In this document: positions 1-4,645 of the stretch, one piece after another
How positions within the stretch are numbered: the first letter of the stretch is position 1
Layout of the letters: each line of letters starts with the position of its first letter
Assembly: GCA_041399085.1 (NCBI GenBank)
Contig: JAWKTM010000136.1
Span: forward strand, 1 to 5,171
Length of the DNA stretch: 5,171 nt
Direction of reading: 5' to 3'
From: JAWKTM01 sp041399085
GTDB lineage: Bacteria; Planctomycetota; Planctomycetia; Pirellulales; Pirellulaceae
Program-made: the position numbers and the translations under genes
The notes under the pieces: generated by a model
What the model saw: the letters and a program-made list of their open reading frames with translations, nothing else
Database searches by the model: none
What the model was told of the DNA's origin: nothing

Positions 1-154
1 CGCCACCAATTACAAAAAAGACACCAACAATCGTAGCCGAGGCAACAACAAACTGCCAGATGACGGCTAAGATGATGAAAAAGAAGGCCAACTTGGCGTC
101 AGCGAGGAGCTTCTTCGTCCAAAAGACGGTGGCGGATACCACACGGACGGACAT
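1..154 (-). CDS. Hydrophobic membrane protein, N-terminal part only (runs off left edge)
   Basis: An open frame of 51 codons begins with ATG at 154 and has no stop before the window edge. The protein starts MSVRVVSATVFWTKKLLADA; residues 1-21 are short and carry positive charge (Arg4, Lys14-Lys15, Lys21). From about residue 22 to the edge it is strongly hydrophobic (a Phe-Phe-Phe-Ile-Ile run, then Val/Ala/Ile/Phe-rich), which is a clear transmembrane helix or the start of a helix pair. The ATG directly follows the TAA stop of the sigma-factor gene, in the same frame and with no visible Shine-Dalgarno site, so translation would depend on coupling or reinitiation. The family is not recognisable. 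A sigma-factor partner such as an anti-sigma factor is possible, but the N-terminus is too short to hold the usual zinc-binding anti-sigma domain before the membrane segment. It could also be a former C-terminal extension of the sigma factor. Open length alone is not decisive; hydrophobicity and placement are the main support. Confidence 0.55.
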   Translation of the reverse strand, partial: MSVRVVSATVFWTKKLLADAKLAFFFIILAVIWQFVVASATIVGVFFVIGG

Positions 155-796
155 TTAGTCCAGCAAGCCGTCCAATTCCTCGCGCAAGCGGGCTCGCACG
201 CGCGATTTGGCGATCCGCACGGCATTGGCACTCAGTCCCAAGTCGGCCGCGACATCCGCCGTCTCCCGGCCTTCGACCGATGTTTGCCAAAACGCCTGCC
301 ACGTCGCCGGCTCGAAATCCGTTCGCACCATCTCGGTCGCCTGCCGCAGCAAATGGTCCAGCTCCTGAGTCCGCTCGGCGTCGCTCTCATCGACCACGTC
401 GGTTGCGTCCGGCGCGGGCTGCGACGCGATCTGGAACTGAGCCGTCGTTCCGCCCGTCGCCTTGGCTCGCCCCGCATCGCGCCGCAAAATATCGCGGGCC
501 CGATTCATCGTCACGGTCTTCAGCCATTTGCGAAAGCTATCTCCCGGCTGATCTCGCCGGAATTTCTCCAGATTGGTCGAGATGCTGGAGAACACATCCT
601 GCACCGCATCGCTGGCATCCTCCTGCTGCAACCCCGCCCGCCGACACCAGCTATAGATCAACGGCCCATACAGCCGCACCAGCCGCTGCCATCCCTGCTG
701 ATCCCCGGCCCGCAACCGCGCCAACAAACTAAGTGACGTATGTTGGACCGGCGCCGGAGGGCTCGTCTGGTTCATCGTCTCGTCAACCGACCCCAT
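155..796 (-). CDS. ECF-type RNA polymerase sigma factor (sigma-70 family)
   Basis: This is a 213-residue ECF sigma factor, which would direct RNA polymerase to a dedicated promoter set. Region 2 spans about residues 21-107, with the acidic core-binding segment EDASDAVQDVF at 59-69 and the -10-recognition stretch SFRKWLKTVTMNRARDILRR at 87-106. A polar linker follows at about 108-147. Region 4 lies at about 148-207 and includes the helix-turn-helix DVAADLGLSANAVRIAKSRV at 181-200. The start at 796 is chosen because GGGAGGAGGG sits just upstream of that ATG; this is the only strong Shine-Dalgarno site in the window. The frame stays open to an ATG at 835, but the extra 13 codons are that site and G-rich leader. 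The N-terminal pattern (TSLSLLARLRAGD, then LYGPLIYSWCRRAGL) is typical of planctomycete ECF factors as I know them. The target regulon cannot be told from the sequence. No anti-sigma gene is visible, except possibly the membrane ORF that directly follows. Confidence 0.92.
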   Translation of the reverse strand: MGSVDETMNQTSPPAPVQHTSLSLLARLRAGDQQGWQRLVRLYGPLIYSWCRRAGLQQEDASDAVQDVFSSISTNLEKFRRDQPGDSFRKWLKTVTMNRARDILRRDAGRAKATGGTTAQFQIASQPAPDATDVVDESDAERTQELDHLLRQATEMVRTDFEPATWQAFWQTSVEGRETADVAADLGLSANAVRIAKSRVRARLREELDGLLD

Positions 797-925
797 ACCA
801 CCCTCCTCCCGCACCCGCATCAACCGCCATCGCACCCATCAACCCCAACCAACCTACACGTTAGCCACCCCCAACCTCAACCGCTCACCAAGCATCCAGT
901 AAATCAACCACCGCGCCAAAACAAC
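797..925 (-). promoter_or_regulatory. G-rich leader upstream of the sigma factor, with a possible two-tetrad G-quadruplex
   Basis: Read leftward, the stretch between the tRNA terminator and the sigma-factor start is strongly G/T-biased and repeats the pentamer GGTTG many times. At 855-835 the minus strand has GG-TT-GG-TT-GGGG-TTGAT-GGG, that is four G-runs with short loops, which fits a two-tetrad quadruplex in DNA or in the 5' leader RNA. It ends in the strong Shine-Dalgarno site GGAGGAGGG. I could not find a convincing -35/-10 pair, so the promoter may be non-canonical. The strand bias and repeats are seen directly; a regulatory role is inference. Confidence 0.3.
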
Positions 926-961
926 AAAAAAAGCCCGCCGGATAAACTCCGGCGAGCTTTT
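926..961 (-). terminator. Rho-independent terminator of the tRNA-Arg gene
   Basis: On the minus strand a 14-bp stem (arms 961-948 and 942-929, one G-T wobble, core CGCCGGA/TCCGGCG) closes a five-base loop GTTTA. A run of seven T (932-926) overlaps the 3' arm and extends past it. It lies 37 bp beyond the mature 3' end of tRNA-Arg and before the sigma-factor leader, so it should separate the two transcripts. Read the other way it has only four T after the stem, and no rightward gene lies to its left, so leftward action is assigned. Confidence 0.88.
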
Positions 962-998
962 ACGTTTCATTCCAATTCGGTGCTGATAACCAGCCAAG

Positions 999-1072
999 TA
1001 CGCCCGACAGGATTCGAACCTGTAACCCTCGGTTCCGAAGACCGATGCGCTATCCAATTGCGCCACGGGCGC
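999..1072 (-). tRNA. tRNA-Arg, anticodon TCG
   Basis: The full cloverleaf can be folded on the minus strand (74 nt). The acceptor stem GCGCCCG pairs with CGGGCGT, with a G1-T72 wobble. The D-arm is GCGC-AATTGGATA-GCGC. The anticodon arm is TCGGT-CTTCGGA-ACCGA with T33, anticodon TCG (bases 1038-1036) and G37. The variable loop is GGGTT, and the T-arm is ACAGG-TTCGAAT-CCTGT. The discriminator base is A. The TCG anticodon reads CGA, and possibly other CGN codons by wobble. CCA is not encoded (the next bases are CTT), so CCA-adding enzyme is needed. It stands alone between protein genes and is followed by its own intrinsic terminator. Confidence 0.97.
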
Positions 1073-1123
1073 GTTGTGCGGGGCCGATAGACCGGGTTGC
1101 GGTCGCGGTCGACAACGACAGCT

Positions 1124-1151
1124 AATCTAGCAAATCGACGCTTGGCGGCAA
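1124..1151 (-). promoter_or_regulatory. Possible sigma-70-type promoter for tRNA-Arg
   Basis: The minus strand has TTGCCG (1151-1146), a 16-base spacer, and TAGATT (1129-1124). Each hexamer matches the vegetative consensus at four of six positions. Transcription would start near 1117, leaving a leader of about 45 nt before the tRNA 5' end. The position is right for a stand-alone tRNA, but the match is modest and planctomycete promoters are not always close to the E. coli consensus. Confidence 0.35.
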
Positions 1152-1200
1152 GGTAGGAGCAGCGCGAGCGGGCCGGAGTGGCTGGGATGAACGGCGGCGG

Positions 1201-1524
1201 CTATTCGCCGAATGATCCGAGGCTGGCCAGGAATTCGCTCATCTCGCCGGCGGCGTGCGAGTTGCCTTCGGCGCGGGCGGCTTCGATGCCGTTGCGGAGC
1301 ATCGAGCGGGCTTCCTCGATTCGGCCTAGGCGAGTGAGTTGCTGGCCGGCCATGAAGAATGCCGGAACGTAGGGGCTGGCGTCGCGCGTGAGTTCGGCTA
1401 GTCGCGCGAGGCTGTTGTCGTGGTCGCCTTCTTTGTCCAACTCCATCGCCAAACTGTATCGCAGGAACTGGTCATGCGGTTCGTCGACCAACATGGCTTC
1501 GATTTTTTCGCGACGCGTAGGCAT
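1201..1524 (-). CDS. Small tetratricopeptide-repeat (TPR) protein
   Basis: The protein has 107 residues and no signal peptide, so it is probably cytoplasmic. Two TPR-like helix pairs with 34-residue spacing are visible: about 17-50 (LRYSLAMELDKEGDHDNSLA with the small/large residue pattern) and about 51-84 (PAFFMAGQQLTRLGRIEEAR). A capping helix follows at about 88-103 (SHAAGEMSEFLASLG). The N-terminal MPTRREKIEAML helix precedes them. TPRs bind other proteins; no catalytic motif is present. The start is the ATG at 1524. A TTG at 1575 would add 17 unlikely residues and overlap the end of the upstream gene. No clear Shine-Dalgarno site is present. It lies 41 bp after the HEAT lipoprotein gene on the same strand, which suggests cotranscription. 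I recall similar short TPR proteins from other planctomycetes, with no known function. Confidence 0.82.
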   Translation of the reverse strand: MPTRREKIEAMLVDEPHDQFLRYSLAMELDKEGDHDNSLARLAELTRDASPYVPAFFMAGQQLTRLGRIEEARSMLRNGIEAARAEGNSHAAGEMSEFLASLGSFGE

Positions 1525-1565
1525 GGGCGGAAGCGATCTGGGTAGAAGTTTCAACGGCGGGGCGA

Positions 1566-2276
1566 CTAGAACCAATCGGGCAGCAGTTCGGCGAACTGCG
1601 TGCCGCCGCGTTCTGGGGGCGAGCCGCCTTGGACGAACTCGCGCCAGGCGACGAGGTCGTCACCGTAGCGTTTTCCCGTGGATTTTGCCAGCGACTGCAT
1701 CGCTCGGTATTGCAGCGCCGGATCGGCATCGTCCAGCGCCAAGCCGAGCGCTCGGACCGCCCGCGGATCGCGGAACTCGGCCAACGAACGCGTGGCCGCC
1801 ATCCGCACGTCTTGATCCGTGTCGCTGCCCACAAGGTTGGCCAGGATATCGATCCCTTCGTCGCCGCCGCGTCGCTGCCAAGCTTCGCAAGCCGCCACGC
1901 GGACCATCGAATCGCTGTCGCCGATCGCTTGCCGCAGTCCTTCCGCCGCTTCGACGTTCGGCAATTCGGCCAGGACTCGGACCGTCTCGCGCCGGATCAG
2001 CGGATTGGAATCGTTTCGCAATAGCTCGACCATTTCGGCCGACACGCGTTGTTGAGTCGCCGGGTCCAATCGGCGAGCGCTGGTGCGCAGGTCCGCCAAG
2101 CTTTCCATTCGCGTGTAATACGTGGGCCGATACGATTCGTCCGCCGCCCATTGTTTGCGGTAGTACGGGTTCCATTTTGCCATTTGGAAAAACGGACCAT
2201 CCATACAACCGGCCAGCAACAGCGTTGGCCCGGCCAGCGCGAGAGCCCGCAAAAGTTTGGCAACTTGAATGTGCAT
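1566..2276 (-). CDS. HEAT-repeat lipoprotein
   Basis: This 236-residue protein has a lipoprotein signal peptide: a basic n-region (Lys7, Arg10), a hydrophobic core, and lipobox LAGC at 21-24, with Cys24 as the predicted lipidated residue. It should be exported and membrane-anchored. After a Trp/Tyr-rich segment (about 35-54, WNPYYRKQW) come about four HEAT-like helical repeats from residue 78 to 200. Their signature helices are SNPLIRRETVRVLAEL (90-105), SMVRVAACEAWQRRG (123-137), QDVRMAATRSLAEF (155-168) and PALQYRAMQSLAK (186-198). A C-terminal segment YGDDLVAWREFVQGG (204-218) follows the repeats. HEAT repeats form a curved scaffold for protein contacts; no enzyme motif is seen. The start is ATG 2276, with a weak AGGA about 13 nt upstream. 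The small TPR gene follows 41 bp later, so the two may work together. The function is unknown. Confidence 0.88.
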   Translation of the reverse strand: MHIQVAKLLRALALAGPTLLLAGCMDGPFFQMAKWNPYYRKQWAADESYRPTYYTRMESLADLRTSARRLDPATQQRVSAEMVELLRNDSNPLIRRETVRVLAELPNVEAAEGLRQAIGDSDSMVRVAACEAWQRRGGDEGIDILANLVGSDTDQDVRMAATRSLAEFRDPRAVRALGLALDDADPALQYRAMQSLAKSTGKRYGDDLVAWREFVQGGSPPERGGTQFAELLPDWF

Positions 2277-2339
2277 GGCGAAGGTAGTTCCTGCGGACGC
2301 AGTGCGGCAAAGAGGCCGCCAATTTCGACGAGTGGCGGG

Positions 2340-2366
2340 ACTGTATCAAAATCGCCGCCGGCTCAA
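2340..2366 (-). promoter_or_regulatory. Possible extended -10 promoter for the HEAT lipoprotein gene
   Basis: On the minus strand, TTGAGC (2366-2361) is followed after 15 bases by TACAGT (2345-2340), preceded by TGA, so the element reads TGnTACAGT, an extended -10. Transcription would begin near 2333, giving a leader of about 57 nt to the ATG at 2276. The -35 spacing is short, but an extended -10 can tolerate that. This is a match by eye only. Confidence 0.33.
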
Positions 2367-2447
2367 AAGACGAATCGAGGCCGATTTTTTCGACACGATG
2401 CGCGGCGGGAGCGGTGGGAGTTTCGCGTCGCGGAAGAGAAGAGGAAG

Positions 2448-2534
2448 AACTCAGCAGGAGCTTCGTTCTCCCGGGCAACTCAGCGGGAGCTTCGTTCTCC
2501 CAGGCGGGGCTTAAACGGAGCTTGGTTCTCCCGC
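2448..2534. repeat. 29-bp tandem repeat: two near-identical copies plus one degenerate copy
   Basis: Copies at 2448-2476 and 2477-2505 differ at only two of 29 positions. Each has the core GGAGCTTCGTTCTCCC (cores at 2457-2472 and 2486-2501). A third core with one mismatch (CTTGG for CTTCG) is at 2517-2532, inside the last codons of the sulfotransferase gene. The core is an imperfect palindrome: on the minus strand GGGAG-AACGAAG-CTCCC gives a 5-bp stem with a seven-base loop. Two or three such small hairpins would lie at the 3' end of the sulfotransferase mRNA. No T-run follows, so it is not a classical intrinsic terminator. A diverged fourth core (GGAGTTTCG) may lie at 2417-2425. Confidence 0.9.
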
Positions 2535-3677
2535 GGTGGATTCTTCCGCGTAGCCGAAGTTCTCGAAGTACTTGGCCCAGCGCTCGCGAATTCGGTCGCG
2601 CAGGGCTGGGTCCAACTGGTGATCGTTCTTGCGATAATCCTTCTGCGAAGCGACGAACGCTTCGACGGCCGGCCGAGCGTACTCGAAGTCTCCCAGATCC
2701 AAGTGCGAGTAGATTTGTTGCAACTGGCCCACCGGGTCGCGGACGACATCCTCATACCGCACTTCGCACAGCCGATTCGACGGGATCGTTTCGCGTTGCG
2801 AGAAATATCCGCGGTACATGCGATCTTGGCAATCGAAGATGAACTCGTCCAACCGCTCGTCGTAACGCGGCGACTGAAAACACTGCACGCCTTCGAGCGC
2901 CGGCCAAAGATGGTGGGTCGAAGCGTACACGTCGAACGGATCGCGAGCGATGTGAATGAACTTCGAATTCGGAAACATCTCGGCCAACACACCGACTCGC
3001 CCCGTGTGCGTCGGGCTCTTGAGAATCAGTCGCTTGCCGTTCTTGAACGTCAGCGTCTTGAGAAACAGATGCATCCCGGCCTTCCACGCCTCCAACTCTT
3101 GTTGGCTGAGCCCCTCCATATTGAGATATTTCAAGTCGGGCGGCGGGTTGTTGGGAAACGCCATCCGCTTGTACGGCGACGGCAGCCCCATGTTCATCAA
3201 TGCGAATTCATCTTCATGCGGCCGCAAAAACCCGACGGCCATGTTATCCATCGGCCGCTGCTTGGGCATCAAAAAGCCGAGATACCGCGTCACGAGCCAT
3301 TCGCTCAAGAGAAAGTGGTGCGGCACGAAGCATTGGTAGGTGTTCGGGCTGTCGAATCGGTCGTCGTTCACCATCAATTCGTGCAGGAACGTCGTGCCGC
3401 TGCGCCAATGGCCGACGATGAACACCGGCGGATCACGCAATTCGGTTGCCGCAATCCGTTTCCCGTAACGCCAGGTTTGCACTCGCGAGCCGATCGAGTT
3501 GACCGGCGAAACGCATGTGACCGTGCCCATCAAACCGGTGCCGCACGGATGCACGCGAAAGCGGTTTTCCGCCAGCAGCTTGAACCAGTCGCCCGTTTTC
3601 ATGCCGTGCCAGAAGCGGACGCACCACATGGGGTAACTGTTGCGTTTCTTTTTCTTCGACGAAACGGGCTGGGACAT
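2511..3677 (-). CDS. PAPS-dependent sulfotransferase family protein
   Basis: The protein has 388 residues and is predicted to move a sulfuryl group from 3'-phosphoadenylyl sulfate (PAPS) to an unknown acceptor such as a carbohydrate, lipid or small molecule. The 5'-phosphosulfate-binding loop is clear at 84-99 (VFIVGHWRSGTTFLHE), with Arg92-Ser93-Gly94-Thr95-Thr96. The 3'-phosphate-binding segment is at 240-254 (FIHIARDPFDVYAST), with Arg245 and Ser253. Other typical blocks are RPHEDEFAL at 152-160, LILKSPTHTGR at 217-227 and RYEDVVRDP at 307-315. This pattern fits the Sulfotransfer_3-like group. The N-terminus has a lysine cluster (SSKKKKR) and no signal peptide or membrane segment, so it is probably cytoplasmic. 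ATG 3677 is chosen; an ATG at 3752 would add 25 residues of non-conserved look. Neither has a good Shine-Dalgarno site. The last residues (GEPSS, then Val) are encoded by a degenerate copy of the adjacent tandem repeat. Confidence 0.92.
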   Translation of the reverse strand: MSQPVSSKKKKRNSYPMWCVRFWHGMKTGDWFKLLAENRFRVHPCGTGLMGTVTCVSPVNSIGSRVQTWRYGKRIAATELRDPPVFIVGHWRSGTTFLHELMVNDDRFDSPNTYQCFVPHHFLLSEWLVTRYLGFLMPKQRPMDNMAVGFLRPHEDEFALMNMGLPSPYKRMAFPNNPPPDLKYLNMEGLSQQELEAWKAGMHLFLKTLTFKNGKRLILKSPTHTGRVGVLAEMFPNSKFIHIARDPFDVYASTHHLWPALEGVQCFQSPRYDERLDEFIFDCQDRMYRGYFSQRETIPSNRLCEVRYEDVVRDPVGQLQQIYSHLDLGDFEYARPAVEAFVASQKDYRKNDHQLDPALRDRIRERWAKYFENFGYAEESTAGEPSSV

Positions 3678-3774
3678 GAATGAACGACATCCGTGTGGGA
3701 GAGATGGCGGGTAAATTTGCGGGAAGGCAGGTTCGCGGGAGTGCTCGGGCATTCAACGCGAAACCGCACCAGCC

Positions 3775-3803
3775 ATCTTAGTTGCCTGGCGGGGAGTCGG
3801 TAA
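3775..3803 (-). promoter_or_regulatory. Weak candidate promoter for the sulfotransferase gene
   Basis: The minus strand has TTACCG (3803-3798), a 17-base spacer, and TAAGAT (3780-3775). The -10 matches consensus at four of six positions and the -35 at three. The start would be near 3768, about 90 nt before ATG 3677. The spacing is ideal but the hexamers are poor. The rest of the 3678-3836 gap shows no terminator or other recognisable site. Confidence 0.2.
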
Positions 3804-3836
3804 CCAATCAGCGGTAAAGTGGCGGAGGAGCTGGGC

Positions 3837-4562
3837 TTAAGCTTTGTCGGCCAACCAGAACAGCCGCAACGGTCGAGCGACGCCCGCAGGCCGCACCGTG
3901 TCGACGCGAACTTGCCACGGGTGACCGCCAATCCATTCCCGAAATTCGTCGCCGATAATCCGAAACGGCTCGCCCAACACGACCGTCCCGCCGGGCGCCA
4001 AATGCTGGCGCCAAAGCGGTTCGAGATACGGCCACTCGGCCCGGTCGTACAAAATATCGGAACCGATAATCCAATCGAATTGAACGCCGGAAAATCGATC
4101 GCGCCGCCAATCGAATCGAACGACCTCGCAGCGGTCGAGCCAGGGCCAGACGTTCAATTTGGCGAACAGCAGCGACGGAGTCACGACATCGGCCAGCCAG
4201 ACGCTGGCGCCTCGAGCGGCCAGAATCGCTCCGATCAGTCCCAAGCCGCAACCGAGATCAAGTACGCGACGGCCGTGCATATCGAACGGCGTCAGCGACT
4301 CGGCCAGCGCTAAGTTGCTTTCCCAAGCCTTGGCCCAATAGGGCTGGATGGCCGCGTCGTCGCGCTGCGAATCACTGAACTGCTCGGCCATGCGGTCGAA
4401 CACCGCGTCGGGATCGGCCACGCGCGTGAAGTCAATCGACACGCCTCCCGCCGCTACGGTTTGCGTCACCGTCGCGAATTGCCGTTGGATCCGGGCCAAC
4501 AGCGCCGCGCGTTGCCGCTCGTCGGTTTTGGTAATGCGGGTTGTCCCTGTGGGCGATGTCAT
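3837..4562 (-). CDS. Class I SAM-dependent methyltransferase, protein-lysine methyltransferase-like
   Basis: The protein has 241 residues. The SAM-binding motif I is RVLDLGCGLGLIG at 99-111, followed by the acidic residue ending strand 2 (Asp125 in WLADV). The segment QPYWAKAWESNLALAE at 73-88 precedes motif I, and IIGSDILYDRAEWPYLEPL at 165-183 carries the D-x-x-Y-type post-motif. This combination (PYWA..W before motif I and SDxLYD after it) recalls the seven-beta-strand lysine methyltransferases (METTL20/METTL21, bacterial EtfB methyltransferase). The substrate is therefore probably a protein lysine, but that is inference. ATG 4562 is taken as the start, with a weak AGCGGA upstream. A TTG at 4640 would add 26 residues (LTSSEVVERLKSEF and onward) that look partly coding, but would leave only five bases before the divergent gene. 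There is no signal peptide. The N-terminal 40 residues are polar and unassigned. Confidence 0.87.
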   Translation of the reverse strand: MTSPTGTTRITKTDERQRAALLARIQRQFATVTQTVAAGGVSIDFTRVADPDAVFDRMAEQFSDSQRDDAAIQPYWAKAWESNLALAESLTPFDMHGRRVLDLGCGLGLIGAILAARGASVWLADVVTPSLLFAKLNVWPWLDRCEVVRFDWRRDRFSGVQFDWIIGSDILYDRAEWPYLEPLWRQHLAPGGTVVLGEPFRIIGDEFREWIGGHPWQVRVDTVRPAGVARPLRLFWLADKA

Positions 4563-4645
4563 TTCCGCTCGATTTTCCGGCTTCGCTGTCCGAAATTCAC
4601 TCTTGAGTCGTTCGACAACCTCGGATGAAGTTAGCGGCAATTGTC

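Noticed and set aside
280..736. Two rightward 150-residue ORFs opposite the sigma factor
   Set aside because: Both are antisense shadows of a clear ECF sigma factor; their compositions are biased and they lack any motif.
854..1066. Leftward 70-residue ORF across the tRNA (contains GTEGYRFESCRAYLA)
   Set aside because: It is a conceptual translation of tRNA-Arg and its terminator; this peptide string is a well-known false ORF at tRNA genes.
740..1090. Rightward 116-residue ORF (contains RPTGFEPVTLGSEDRC)
   Set aside because: It is antisense to tRNA-Arg and to the G-rich leader; the product is low-complexity Pro/His/Asn-rich and is the usual antisense-tRNA artefact.
1388..2287. Rightward 299-residue ORF opposite the HEAT and TPR genes
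   Set aside because: It is Arg/Pro/Ser-rich shadow sequence crossing two well-supported leftward genes and their gap, with no domain.
2386..2391. T-run at about 2386-2391 as an intrinsic terminator
   Set aside because: No stable GC-rich hairpin directly precedes it on the plus strand, and no rightward gene ends there.
1660..2478. Leftward 272-residue ORF overlapping the HEAT gene in another frame
   Set aside because: The HEAT frame has a lipobox signal and clear repeats; the alternative frame is Arg/Ser/Gly-rich without a domain and includes the tandem-repeat region.
2448..2534. CRISPR array
   Set aside because: The 29-bp units are directly tandem with no unique spacers, and no cas gene is present.
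2049..3683. Rightward 544-residue ORF opposite the sulfotransferase
   Set aside because: The opposite strand encodes a protein with intact PAPS motifs. The long antisense frame is a side effect of GC-rich codon use and has no recognisable domain; it also crosses the intergenic repeat.
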